Shown here piece after piece: positions 1-8,580 of a DNA stretch of 64,000 nt (its first letter is position 1; each line of letters opens with the position of its first letter). This stretch comes from JAVBOO01 sp031550435 (GTDB lineage: Bacteria; Bacillota; Clostridia; Lachnospirales; WRAX01). The stretch lies in contig JAVBOO010000022.1 of assembly GCA_031550435.1 (NCBI GenBank), positions 48,053-112,052 of the forward strand, in the 5' to 3' direction. Made by a program: the position numbers and the translations under genes. The notes beneath the pieces were generated by a model that had not been told where the DNA came from, did no database searches, and worked only from the letters and a program-made list of their open reading frames with translations.

Positions 1-269
1 AAAAACGACGACCATCTGCCGTAAGAAAACCAGTCTGACATAACCTCGCCGGTTTTTATGCGAACCTGCATCTCAACCGAAGATCTGTATCCCGTCTTAG
101 AATTCCATGACGCGACAATATTCTTAAACGTTTGGCAGGCAAAAAGCTCGGATTCGTAGTAACCCTCGGCGCAATCGCCGTTCAGCTTGAGCTTGAAGTC
201 CTCCGTAAGCGTTAATCCGGAAAGTTTGCCGTTCTTGAACTTTTCACCATCGATAATTAATACAGCCAT
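1..269 (-). CDS. Partial protein, possible C39-family peptidase-like N-terminus
   Basis: Only the first 89 codons lie in the window; the gene runs off the left edge. The ATG is preceded by a good SD (GGAGGT, complement at 274-279). The product begins MAVLIIDGEKFKNGK and contains YYESELFACQTFKN, SWNSKTGYRSSVEMQVRI and SDWFSYGRW. From memory this pattern resembles the beta-sandwich region in front of C39-like cysteine peptidase domains in secreted or surface Firmicutes proteins. The catalytic domain, if present, is outside the window. There is no signal peptide at this start. The family is inferred from a short stretch and could be another carbohydrate- or wall-associated protein. Confidence 0.5.
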   Translation of the reverse strand, partial: MAVLIIDGEKFKNGKLSGLTLTEDFKLKLNGDCAEGYYESELFACQTFKNIVASWNSKTGYRSSVEMQVRIKTGEVMSDWFSYGRWSSF

Positions 270-291
270 AGCTACCTCCGAAAGCAGTTTC

Positions 292-540
292 TTTTATTAC
301 TTCGGCAATAAAATATAACGAAACCCGCGTTAAATTTTATTGTACCCTCGCTCTGGAGCAGAAATCGCTGCTAGAATCATGCAGACGATTTCTAAGCGCT
401 CCGGCTCGGCACGAGTAACCGCGTAAGTATTTTATGCGGTATTTATTGAGGCGACAATTAAATCATTCGCTAAACTTGTCGCCTCAATCCCCCTTAAGCC
501 CTCAGAGCCGGTATAAGGGGGTAACTTACGCGGTAATATT
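292..540 (+). repeat. Intergenic repeat R1, copy interrupted by element R4
   Basis: This copy starts ATTACTTCGGCAATAAAATATA and carries the family segment CTCGGCACGAGTAACCGCG followed by TAAGTATTTTATGCGGTATTTA. The expected end (ACTTCCGCGGTAATATT) appears only at 524-540, because a 76-bp palindromic element sits between. Together with R4, a fragment of repeat R3 (from 562) and the terminator at 618-651, it fills the 270-701 gap, where I see no gene. Confidence 0.7.
446..521. repeat. Palindromic element R4 inserted in R1, flanked by TA
   Basis: A 76-bp block made of two hairpins: TTGAGGCGAC...GTCGCCTCAA (10-bp perfect arms) and CCCCCTTA...TAAGGGGG. It splits R1 exactly at a TA dinucleotide, with TA at 444-445 and again at 522-523. 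A diverged copy in the opposite orientation lies at 47825-47896. The nesting and duplicated TA suggest a mobile or once-mobile element. Confidence 0.6.
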
Positions 541-561
541 ATACATAATAAAAAAGATATA

Positions 562-600
562 GTAAATGCTGATTTAATCAAACGGTTGCGCTCGCCAAAG
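562..600 (+). repeat. Repeat R3 fragment
   Basis: GTAAATGCTGATTTAATCAA followed by ACGGTTGCGC matches the end of the R3 family seen at 47425-47575 and 38662-38741. The rest of the element is missing or diverged. Confidence 0.5.
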
Positions 601-617
601 CGGCAAAACAAAACGAA

Positions 618-651
618 CCGCGGCAAACGGCCTGTAAATCGTTTGCCGCGG
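618..651 (-). terminator. Intrinsic terminator of the beta-propeller gene
   Basis: A perfect 12-bp stem CCGCGGCAAACG / CGTTTGCCGCGG with a 10-nt loop lies about 50 bp beyond the stop codon of the 702-3140 gene. On the minus strand it is followed by the T-rich tail TTCGTTTTGTTTTG. Confidence 0.75.
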
Positions 652-701
652 CTCGCCGCGCTAAAGCTTTTTAACTGCCGGATAGTTCGCTTTGCCTTTC
701 G

Positions 702-3140
702 TTATTCGGCCTGCAAAGTATAAGCCACCGAATTCTTGTACGAAAGCGAGGTTATCTCGTTTGCCTGTATACCGTAACCGGACAAAGTATAGAATGTGTC
801 TCCGATGTAAAGTATTCTCTGGATTGCTTTGTTGTAGTCATAACTGCCGTATTGGTCGTAATCCGAAGCGTTGAGCTGAGAAATGGTTCCTCTCTCGGAG
901 ATACCGTTTAAGCCTATATCAAATACATAAGCTCCGCTGAAGCTTTCATGAGTCTTACCGGAATAGTCCGTGTACTGATAGCTCGTAACGGGGAAGGCGA
1001 AAAACCCTTTTTCCTTTGAGAATACCATAGCCTTCGGGTTGTAAAGCAGCTCCGAGTAAGTAGACTGGTTCCCGAACGATACAGAAGAAAGCTCTTTCGG
1101 ATTCATCATGTCGCTTATGTCAAACATGGCGAGTTTTAAACCTACGTTAACCGTTCTTACGTCAACAACATTGCCCTTGGAGTCCGTCGAAGTAACTTGA
1201 TCCGTGTCCATACCGAAGCCTATAAGGTGATTTTCGTCATAGGGGTGCAGATATGTGCTGTATCCGGGTATTTTCAGTTCACCGAGCACAGTCGGACTCG
1301 AAGGATTGCTCAAGTCTATCGCGAACAGCGGGTCAACAGTTCTGTACGTTACCATAAACGCTCTGTCTCCCATGAATCTTGCAGAGTATACTCTTTCTCC
1401 GGGTGCCATTTCCTTAATACTTCCCGTTATATTCATGCTTGAATCCAGAACATAAAGCTGATTTCTGAGGTTTTCTCCCCAGCCGCCTTTTGTCGTCGCG
1501 ATTCTGAAATAGCCTTCGTATTCGTCCATACTGTACTGATTGAGTACTGAACCTTCGACAACGCCCGTCGCGTTATACACTGCGTAGCCGTCACTGAGCG
1601 TGAACCTGAATATCGAAGTCGCGTCGCTAAGCTGATTCGAACCGGGCGCGATATCAATTGACGTGCGCATTATACCTATGTTGTAGGCGTAGTTGTACTT
1701 TGTCACGTACAGTGACGATTCCGACATGTAAATCTGCTGGCCCGAACCGAGTATCGAGGCAATTTGCGCATCGGCCAAGCTGTTTTTCAGGTTGATGCCG
1801 CATATCATGAGCAACGAATTGTCCTGAGCTTCCGGGAAGTACTGCATTGTAACACAGTCAATCGTCTTTTTGACCTTTCCCGATGCGGAATCATAATAGG
1901 TCGGAAGAATCTCGATGAGGTCTGTAATATTGTAGGTGTCAAGATATTGGTTTACAACAAGATAAAGCGTATCGCCGATTTTTCTGCTGTCTACAGTGCT
2001 TCCCTCGACAGAAAACTCTCTGGTTACAACCGGTTTTTCTTTGTTTGCGATGTCATAGACTATGACCTTCGCGACACTCGTACCGTAGTACCTGTAGTCG
2101 GCAATCATTTTCGAGCTCACAGCCGGAGCCGTTGCACCGTCGGAGGCCTTAGGCTCGGTCATCGTTTCGACCGGGTCAGCGGGAACCCAGGTGTAACCTA
2201 TAACAATAAGAAGATTTCCGTCAATATACATCTGACTCGGATAAAAACCGTTTGCCTCGTTTGAATAGCTTATAGTGGAAACTGTTTTCATTGAATCCGC
2301 CGGATATGCCTTTACTATATTAATAGCAGGTATATTAAAATTAAGGTGATAGATATATTGTCCGTCGGTTTTTACAACGTCCGCTTCGTCAACTCCCGCA
2401 ACCTGAACGTTCGTCTGAGAATAATCATCCGCTCCTCTTGCGGCATCTGCCGCCGGAGCCATTTCCATTGCCGTTTGGTTCTCGGACATTGTCATCTTTT
2501 CGCCCTTATAAACGCCGTTATTCGTTATACTCAGCTTAGCGAGTATGTCCTTAAGGTTCGCAGCCGAGCCTACTGCGGGAAGGCCGCTTAGTGCGGCAAT
2601 ACCTTCGTTTATCAGCGCGGCATCCGTCTTGACGTTATAGGTTCTTTCTTTGTCAAGGATAATGAGTCCTCTGTCATAAGTAACATTGAGACCCATGGCC
2701 TTCGCGACATACGATATGGGAACGAGCGTGCGTCCGTTCTTCGATATCGACGCCGCGTCCATTGTAACGTTTTTGCCGTTTTGTTTCATAATCTTTGAGC
2801 CGAGAACAAATTGCAGAGTTAGACTGTCTTTTTCCAGTGTGGCCGTCTTTGTTGCGTCCGCCCAGCTTACGTCAAAGCCCAATGCGTTAGCCACAAAACT
2901 TAGCGGCATCATCGTTCTGGAATTTTCTATGAACGGTACAACCGCAGCATTTGAATCTATCTGTTTCGCGGCTCCGTATACAAGCGCTTTGGGGCTGCCA
3001 ACGAGCAGCACGACCGCGTTTCCTAAGCCGGCTGTTGCCCCGTCGTCGGCAAGAGCGCTGCTCGGCGACATAGCGAGTGATGTTACACTCACAATCATAG
3101 CCAGTGTAACGGCCGCTAATAACGAGATTTTCTTTTTCAT
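702..3140 (-). CDS. Secreted beta-propeller protein with copper amine oxidase N-like domain
   Basis: 812 residues, exported. A signal peptide (MKKKISLLAAVTLAMIVSV, Ala-X-Ala region near residue 31) is followed by a stalk resembling the copper amine oxidase N-terminal domain, about residues 55-165, with two copies of the pattern PxSFVAxALGFxVxW / PISYVAKAMGLNVTY. After a linker comes a large Beta_propel-type domain, about residues 240-790; its opening motif VAGVDEADVVKTDGQYIYHL is characteristic of that family. The family has no well-defined biochemical role; wall-associated or extracellular scaffolding is likely. ATG start with a GGAGGT SD. It stands alone, with a strong terminator downstream. 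Confidence 0.85.
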   Translation of the reverse strand: MKKKISLLAAVTLAMIVSVTSLAMSPSSALADDGATAGLGNAVVLLVGSPKALVYGAAKQIDSNAAVVPFIENSRTMMPLSFVANALGFDVSWADATKTATLEKDSLTLQFVLGSKIMKQNGKNVTMDAASISKNGRTLVPISYVAKAMGLNVTYDRGLIILDKERTYNVKTDAALINEGIAALSGLPAVGSAANLKDILAKLSITNNGVYKGEKMTMSENQTAMEMAPAADAARGADDYSQTNVQVAGVDEADVVKTDGQYIYHLNFNIPAINIVKAYPADSMKTVSTISYSNEANGFYPSQMYIDGNLLIVIGYTWVPADPVETMTEPKASDGATAPAVSSKMIADYRYYGTSVAKVIVYDIANKEKPVVTREFSVEGSTVDSRKIGDTLYLVVNQYLDTYNITDLIEILPTYYDSASGKVKKTIDCVTMQYFPEAQDNSLLMICGINLKNSLADAQIASILGSGQQIYMSESSLYVTKYNYAYNIGIMRTSIDIAPGSNQLSDATSIFRFTLSDGYAVYNATGVVEGSVLNQYSMDEYEGYFRIATTKGGWGENLRNQLYVLDSSMNITGSIKEMAPGERVYSARFMGDRAFMVTYRTVDPLFAIDLSNPSSPTVLGELKIPGYSTYLHPYDENHLIGFGMDTDQVTSTDSKGNVVDVRTVNVGLKLAMFDISDMMNPKELSSVSFGNQSTYSELLYNPKAMVFSKEKGFFAFPVTSYQYTDYSGKTHESFSGAYVFDIGLNGISERGTISQLNASDYDQYGSYDYNKAIQRILYIGDTFYTLSGYGIQANEITSLSYKNSVAYTLQAE

Positions 3141-3232
3141 TTTGCATACCTCCGATTATTTCTTTTGCTTTATAAACGGCAAAGGGTACAATTTGTTCCC
3201 TGCGGAAATTCCGGAAATTATCGACGTATCGG

Positions 3233-4738
3233 TTAATTCAACCCGTAAACCTTTGTGTACTTATCTTCGAGATATTTGACGTAGTAATCCGCGTTCAGTT
3301 TCTCGCCCGATATTGCTGTAATAATCTCGTCGGGAGTTTTCAGAGAGCCGTATTGATGGATCTTCTCTTTCAGCCAATCTTTAATCGGGCCGAAATCCCC
3401 CTTGCGGACAAGACCCAAAACGTCCAAGTCCTTTTGCATAAAACTGTAAATCTGTGCGGCATACGCGTTTCCGAGCGAATATGACGGGAAGTAGCCTATC
3501 ATACCGCCGCTCCAGTGAACATCCTGGAGTATGCCTTCGGCATCGGAGCCGGGTGTTATTCCTAGATATTCCTCATACTTTTTGTTCCAAAGCACCGGAA
3601 GTTCGTCTATATTATACTCCCCGGATATAAGCATTTTCTCTATTTCATATCTGATCATTATATGAAGAGAATAGGTCAGCTCATCGGCCTCGGTACGTAT
3701 AAGAGAAGGCTCGGCGACGTTTACCGCGCTACAGAACATCTCGGGTGTTATATCTCTGAAATCGTCCCCAAGTATCTCCATGAGCTCGTCATAGATATTC
3801 TGCCAGAACTCGAGGCTTCTTCCTATTATATTCTCAAAAAATCTCGATTGCGATTCATGAATGCCCATCGAAACCCCGGAATCGAGCATAGTTCCGGCTA
3901 TATCGTCCCGTTTGCTCTGCTCGTACAGCGAATGCCCGTATTCATGCAAAACGCTGAAGAACGACGAGAGAAACATGTTTTCGCGATAGTGCGTAGTTAT
4001 TCTTACATCGTCTCTCGTAAAATTCATTGTAAAAGGGTGCGCGCTCTCTTTAAGCATGCCCCTGTTATAATCAAAGCCCACTTTCCGAAGAAGCAGCTCT
4101 GATATTTTTTGCTGTTTTTCTTTAGAAACATAACGAGTCGTAAAGCTTGTGTCAGGTTTTTTGCCCTCGGTTTGAATCCGTTTCAAAAGGGGAACGATAG
4201 TCTGCTTCATTTTTGAGAAAAAAACATCGAGCTGCTCGACAGTCAAACCTTCTTCATAATCATCGAGCAGGCAGTTATAAGGATGAACCTTGTAGCCTCT
4301 ATAACCTATAAATTTTATACCGTACTTTATTATTTTATCAAGCGTCTCTTTGAAAAACGAAAAATCGTTGTTTTCCTTCGCTTCTTCCCATATGTTCTGT
4401 GAGTTCGAAGTCAGCTCGCTGTAGGCCATAAACTCCGCGACCGGTATGGATCTGTACGAGTGATATGCCTTTTTGCAGTACTTGAGCATAACGCTTGTAA
4501 TTTCGTCAAGCTCCGATGCATGGGCTTCAAGCTCGTCGATATACCCCTTCATTTCATCCGAAATCGATAAGGAAAAAGCTTCACCGGCCAAAACGCTCAT
4601 AATCACCGCCCTGGCACGGTTTCCGCCCTTCGGCGCTCCCGTTGCCATGTCCCAGCTGAACATACCGCAAGCCATGTTAAGCGCAACAAATTTGTCGGTA
4701 TATTTCTTAAATTCCGCTATTGTGTTTTCAATACTCAT
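3233..4738 (-). CDS. M32 family metallocarboxypeptidase
   Basis: 501 residues, the normal length for the thermostable carboxypeptidase 1 (M32) family of cytoplasmic zinc carboxypeptidases that trim C-terminal residues from peptides. The zinc motif HEYGH is at residues 265-269. The family motif with the third ligand region, SGVSMGIHESQSRFFEN, follows, and the C-terminal YFPSYSLGNAYAAQ signature is present. ATG start with SD TAGGAGGG. The gene is monocistronic, with a 90-bp gap before the next minus-strand gene and an unusual repeat-rich 640-bp region upstream. Confidence 0.95.
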   Translation of the reverse strand: MSIENTIAEFKKYTDKFVALNMACGMFSWDMATGAPKGGNRARAVIMSVLAGEAFSLSISDEMKGYIDELEAHASELDEITSVMLKYCKKAYHSYRSIPVAEFMAYSELTSNSQNIWEEAKENNDFSFFKETLDKIIKYGIKFIGYRGYKVHPYNCLLDDYEEGLTVEQLDVFFSKMKQTIVPLLKRIQTEGKKPDTSFTTRYVSKEKQQKISELLLRKVGFDYNRGMLKESAHPFTMNFTRDDVRITTHYRENMFLSSFFSVLHEYGHSLYEQSKRDDIAGTMLDSGVSMGIHESQSRFFENIIGRSLEFWQNIYDELMEILGDDFRDITPEMFCSAVNVAEPSLIRTEADELTYSLHIMIRYEIEKMLISGEYNIDELPVLWNKKYEEYLGITPGSDAEGILQDVHWSGGMIGYFPSYSLGNAYAAQIYSFMQKDLDVLGLVRKGDFGPIKDWLKEKIHQYGSLKTPDEIITAISGEKLNADYYVKYLEDKYTKVYGLN

Positions 4739-4766
4739 ATTACCCTCCTAAATTGTATATTAAGTG

Positions 4767-5010
4767 GTATAAAACCCGAACTTTTCGGAGCGTATGCGCA
4801 GAAAAGCTTGACGCCTTATCCGCACAAAGACCGCAAAGCGGGCGTTGCGGATTCAGCGGCAAGGGGTTTTGTACCCGAACAACCGAGTGGTACAAAACCA
4901 AACTTTTCGAAACGTATGCACAGAAAAGCTTGCTGCCTTATCCGCGCAAAGACCGTAAAAGCGTTGACCGGGCTTGCGCGCTAACTCTGCGAACGGTTTA
5001 TGTTCGATAC
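4767..5010 (+). repeat. Two imperfect tandem units, repeat R5
   Basis: Unit 1 (about 4767-4884) and unit 2 (about 4887-5010) share TGGTAYAAAACC, AACTTTTCG, CGTATGCRCAGAAAAGCTTG, GCCTTATCCGC and CAAAGACCG in the same order, about 120 bp apart. They lie upstream of the M32 gene. I see no coding signal. Together with R1 at 5080-5241 they fill the 4739-5378 gap. Confidence 0.6.
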
Positions 5011-5079
5011 CGCAAAGAAAGTCTTAAAATTGCTGCTATTGCCGCCATCTTTTGGACTATCTTATCATCGGCTTTCATT

Positions 5080-5241
5080 AATATTACTTCGGCATCAAAA
5101 TATAGGAAAACGCTATATTTTGCTGTTCCCCGGCTTAGACGCAGATTCTCCGTATTGTAGCGCCGCGGCGTATCTGAGCGCGCCTGCAAGACCCAAGTAA
5201 CCGCGTAGTATTCTATACGGTATTTAACTTCCTCGGTAATA
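5080..5241 (+). repeat. Repeat R1, full-length copy
   Basis: Runs from AATATTACTTCGGCATCAAA to TTCCTCGGTAATA, with the internal hairpin arms AAAATATAG / CTATATTTT, a diverged central palindrome and the block AAGTAACCGCGTAG. It lies just downstream of ssrA. Confidence 0.7.
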
Positions 5242-5252
5242 ACAATAACTTG

Positions 5253-5284
5253 AAAGGCTACCGGCTTATAGTCGGCAGCCTTTC
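5253..5284. terminator. Possible terminator downstream of ssrA
   Basis: The stem AAAGGCTACCGGC / GTCGGCAGCCTTT lies about 95 bp past the tmRNA 3' end. The T tract is weak on both strands, so this may instead be a plain hairpin. Confidence 0.4.
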
Positions 5285-5378
5285 TAACAAGAAATAAACT
5301 TCAGTCGTACCGTTAATGCAAACCCATGGGTAAACACGAAAATCGTGTGCTCCGGTGTTAGACCTGCGATACAAGAAC

Positions 5379-5723
5379 TGGAGGTGGGGGGAATTGAACC
5401 CCCGTCCGAAAACTCTCCGGCAAGAACTTCTTCCATCATAGCCGTTTTTTTAATTTTCCCTCACCCTAGCGCAAAACGGCAAGCGCTAGGGTTTGGTAGC
5501 TTCATAAATTCTCTCGCTTAGGCAAAGCTTAGTAAGCAAGGTTCCCTACCTGTCGACGCCGGATTCTTACGCAGTAGGCTACGTAAGGCCGACGGCTGCT
5601 TTAATTAAGCAGCAAAAGCTAATTTATTGTTGTCGTTTATTAGACAATTTTGGGTTTTAACGCAGTCCCGCTGCGGATGGCTATCCCTGCTTTCATAATC
5701 CCCGTCGAAACCATTGCACCCCC
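5379..5723 (-). ncRNA. ssrA: tmRNA (transfer-messenger RNA)
   Basis: One-piece tmRNA of about 345 nt that rescues stalled ribosomes and tags the incomplete protein for degradation. The 5' end GGGGGTGCAATGGTTTCGAC pairs with the 3' strand CACCTCC (7-bp acceptor stem), followed by discriminator A; the CCA tail is not encoded. The T arm GGGGG-TTCAATT-CCCCC is intact. A tag-coding frame near 5605-5637 reads NDNNKLAFAA then TAA; the exact resume codon is not certain from sequence alone. Its protein partner smpB lies just upstream on the same strand. Confidence 0.97.
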
Positions 5724-5787
5724 GTGTTAAAATACAGTAGCGATATCACCAAGAAATGAAAACTTTTCTGTGAGAATACGCAGACCG

Positions 5788-5816
5788 ATTATACCATAAC
5801 GGTTTATAAATAACAA
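5788..5816 (-). promoter_or_regulatory. Likely ssrA promoter
   Basis: On the minus strand, TTGTTA (5811-5816), a 17-bp spacer and TATAAT (5788-5793) lie about 65 bp before the mature tmRNA 5' end, leaving room for a processed leader. Confidence 0.6.
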
Positions 5817-5899
5817 TTGCACTTTGTTTACAAATCAGCATCAAAATCGCTTAAAAAGAAATAAAAGTAAAATATGGAAGATAATTAACACGCTCTTCC

Positions 5900-6373
5900 C
5901 TAGAGCTTTAACTTTCCCTTAAATTCTTTCTCCGTTTCTCGCCTTACGTCTCGTTTCGCAATCTCGTGCCGCTTGTCATACAACTTTTTGCCCTTTGCTA
6001 CACCAATGTCGATTTTCACATAGCTGCCCTGAAAGTATATGCGCGTCGGAACTACCGTATAGCCGTCTCTCGTAACCGCGCCGATCAGCTTGTTAATCTC
6101 GCTTCTGTGGAGCAGAAGCCTGCGGGGGCGAAGCGGATCTTTGTTGAAAATATTACCCTGCTCGTAAGGACTGATATGAAAGTTTAATATAAAAGCTTCT
6201 CTGCTCTTAAAGTCTACATAGCTGTCCTTTAAATTGCATTTTCCCTGTCTGAGAGATTTTACTTCAGTCCCGGAAAGCGAAATTCCCGCCTGGTATGTTT
6301 CTTCAATGAAATAATCGTGGTAGGCCTTTTTGTTTTGGGAAATTAGCTTAAACGAATCTTTGTCTACAGGCAT
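5900..6373 (-). CDS. smpB: SsrA-binding protein SmpB
   Basis: 157 residues. Binds tmRNA and places it in the ribosomal A site during trans-translation. Family landmarks: QNKKAYHDYFIEETYQAGI, SGTEVKSLRQGKCNLKDSY, the RRLLLHRSEI segment, and GVAKGKKLYDKRHEIAKRD with the basic C-terminal tail that enters the mRNA channel. ATG start with SD AAGGAGG. It lies 27 bp after glgA and is probably transcribed with it; ssrA follows 176 bp downstream with its own promoter. Confidence 0.97.
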   Translation of the reverse strand: MPVDKDSFKLISQNKKAYHDYFIEETYQAGISLSGTEVKSLRQGKCNLKDSYVDFKSREAFILNFHISPYEQGNIFNKDPLRPRRLLLHRSEINKLIGAVTRDGYTVVPTRIYFQGSYVKIDIGVAKGKKLYDKRHEIAKRDVRRETEKEFKGKLKL

Positions 6374-6400
6374 AGAAACCTCCTTCCCCGTAAAAAACGT

Positions 6401-7834
6401 CTACAGCCTTTTATATAAATCAATGTACTCCTCTGCGGAGCGCTTCCAAGAAAAATCAGCTGTCATAGCGTTGTGAATCGCTTTTTTCATCAGGTTTTTA
6501 TCGGCGTAAACACTGAGAGCCTCGTTAACGGCCCACATTAGCCCGCTCAAAAGATAATGCTCGAAACAAAAACCGTTTCCCGTTTCCAAGCTGTCCTTGT
6601 CGAAATGCACGACGGTGTCCGAAAGACCACCGGTTTTTCTTACTATAGGAAGCGTACCGTAGCTCATGGCAATAAGCTGGCCGAGCCCGCACGGTTCAAA
6701 CAGCGAAGGCATCAAGAAGAAATCACTGCCCGCATAAATTTTCTGCGCGAGCGCTTCATCAAACATTATGTTAACGGAAAGCTTATCCGGGTATCTTTGC
6801 TTCAAACTGCTGAACAGATGCTCATACTTTCCGTCTCCGGTTCCAAGTACGGTAAGCTGCACATCTTTATCCATAAACTCGCTCATAATACCTGAGACCA
6901 AATCCAAGCCCTTTTGGTCTACAAGCCTCGAAACTATCGCGAATAACGGAACGTCGTCTCTGACCGGGAGACCGAGCTCATCTTGCAATTTTGCCTTGTT
7001 AAGTGATTTATTTTCGGCGTTTTCGGCATTGTAGTTTTCATAAATATGTTTATCCGTCTCGGGATTATAAACAGTCGTATCAATGCCGTTTGTAATGCCG
7101 TACAAACTGTCCGCCCTGAGGCACAGCATACCCTCCAAACCGTAACCGAACGATTGGGTCTGGATTTCATTCGCATAGGTACGGCTGACCGTATTGATAG
7201 CGTCGGAATACATGATTCCGGCTTTCATAAAGCTCCAGCCGCCTCTGAACTCAAGCTTATCCATGTTTCCGTAACCACGGTCCAAATCCGCGTTACCGAG
7301 CATATCTATTCCGAAATACCCTTGGTATTGCAGATTGTGTATCGTGTACAGCGTTTTGATGCCCGTAAAAAATAAAAATTTGTTGTAAAAATCCTTGAGA
7401 TACAGAGGGACCAGACCTGTTTGCCAATCGTTGCAATGTATAACATCGGGCTTAAAATCAATAAGCCCGCACAACTCTATGCAAGCCTTCGAAAAAAACG
7501 CAAACCGCTCGACATCGTCGCCGTATCCGTACAATCCGTCTCTGCCGAAATAGTATTCATTCTGTATAAAATAAGTCGGTACAGGGGAGTCAGTCTTGAA
7601 TACGGAAGCACTTTGTTGTCTCCATCCCAAACTGATATCATAGCTTCCGACATATTCCTGATTTGTAATAAATTGTTCTTTGATCTTCTTGTATTTCGGA
7701 AGCACAACTCGAACATCGACGCCGTTCTTGAGCAGTTCCTTCGGAAGAGCTCCGGCGACGTCGCCCAGCCCTCCGCTCTTAGCAAACGGTGAAACTTCCG
7801 AGGACACCAATAAAACCTTTAACGATTTGTCCAT
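6401..7834 (-). CDS. glgA: Glycogen synthase (ADP-glucose type)
   Basis: 477 residues, the standard length of bacterial GlgA (GT5). It transfers glucose from ADP-glucose to the growing alpha-1,4 chain of glycogen. The N-terminal ADP-glucose-binding motif SPFAKSGGLGDVAGALP lies near residues 15-30, and the C-terminal PSLFEPCGLGQLIAMSYG plus RKTGGLSDTV motif is intact. No other glg gene is in the window, so the usual glgBCDAP cluster is split here. It sits between a divIVA-like gene and smpB on the same strand. Confidence 0.95.
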   Translation of the reverse strand: MDKSLKVLLVSSEVSPFAKSGGLGDVAGALPKELLKNGVDVRVVLPKYKKIKEQFITNQEYVGSYDISLGWRQQSASVFKTDSPVPTYFIQNEYYFGRDGLYGYGDDVERFAFFSKACIELCGLIDFKPDVIHCNDWQTGLVPLYLKDFYNKFLFFTGIKTLYTIHNLQYQGYFGIDMLGNADLDRGYGNMDKLEFRGGWSFMKAGIMYSDAINTVSRTYANEIQTQSFGYGLEGMLCLRADSLYGITNGIDTTVYNPETDKHIYENYNAENAENKSLNKAKLQDELGLPVRDDVPLFAIVSRLVDQKGLDLVSGIMSEFMDKDVQLTVLGTGDGKYEHLFSSLKQRYPDKLSVNIMFDEALAQKIYAGSDFFLMPSLFEPCGLGQLIAMSYGTLPIVRKTGGLSDTVVHFDKDSLETGNGFCFEHYLLSGLMWAVNEALSVYADKNLMKKAIHNAMTADFSWKRSAEEYIDLYKRL

Positions 7835-7904
7835 AAGATAACCACCTCGCGATTATTCCCCTCAAACAGCCGAAAAGCTCGTTTGTCGCTATGCTTCCGG
7901 TCTG

Positions 7905-8342
7905 CTACTGCTGATTTTCATTTTTCTCGGCTGTCTCGCTTTTGGAAACGACTTCTTTTTCTTTGGACAGCTTTATGTAGTAGTTTTCGAGTGTCTTAAG
8001 CCTGTTCTTTAGCAAGCGGAAATCTTCCTCGTTGGCCTTAACAATATATTTTTCAACCAGTGAGTTATAGTCCTTCTTAAAACCATCAATCAAAGTGTTT
8101 TGTTCGGAAATGCTTGCTTTAATATCCTCAAGATAGCTGTGAGAGTTCGCGACTATCTCCTCTGCATGCTCCTTCGCTTCGTTCACAATGTTGTCGGCGG
8201 CGACCTGTGCGGAAAGTATAGCGTTTTTAATAGATTTGTCCTTCTCTTTATAACTTCTTATAACGTTTTCGAGCGTCTCGATATAAGCATCGACTTCCGA
8301 CGGCTCATAGCCTCGTTTGACAAGGTTGAATTTCGCTGCCAT
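7905..8342 (-). CDS. DivIVA-domain protein
   Basis: 145 residues. The N-terminus FNLVKRGYEPSEVDAYIETLENVI is the DivIVA membrane-binding signature (YxxxEVDxYI), followed by a long coiled coil (about residues 28-130) and a short charged tail. Proteins of this group assemble on curved membrane at poles or septa and recruit division, wall-growth or sporulation factors. It is shorter than B. subtilis DivIVA, so I do not assign a symbol. ATG with SD CGGAGG. Divergent from tadA. Confidence 0.85.
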   Translation of the reverse strand: MAAKFNLVKRGYEPSEVDAYIETLENVIRSYKEKDKSIKNAILSAQVAADNIVNEAKEHAEEIVANSHSYLEDIKASISEQNTLIDGFKKDYNSLVEKYIVKANEEDFRLLKNRLKTLENYYIKLSKEKEVVSKSETAEKNENQQ

Positions 8343-8453
8343 TATTTTCCTCCGTACTTATTTTATTGGATTGCCGGGCGAATAAATCGTTAAGACCCAG
8401 ACGCAAGGCTTATTAAGTTCACAAAAACTGTTGTTATTCGCGAATTTCGCACT

Positions 8454-8481
8454 TTTCACCGCTGCGGTTTTAGTATATAAT
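8454..8481 (+). promoter_or_regulatory. Likely tadA promoter
   Basis: TTTCAC (8454-8459), a 16-bp spacer and TATAAT (8476-8481), about 100 bp upstream of the tadA ATG in the divIVA-like/tadA divergent gap. Confidence 0.5.
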
Positions 8482-8580
8482 CTTCATAAAAATAGTCTTC
8501 ATAATATAATAACATAAATAAAATAGGCTTGTAAACAATTTTTAAAAGCTGTTTGCAAGAGCTAAAAACGGGGCAGGAGC

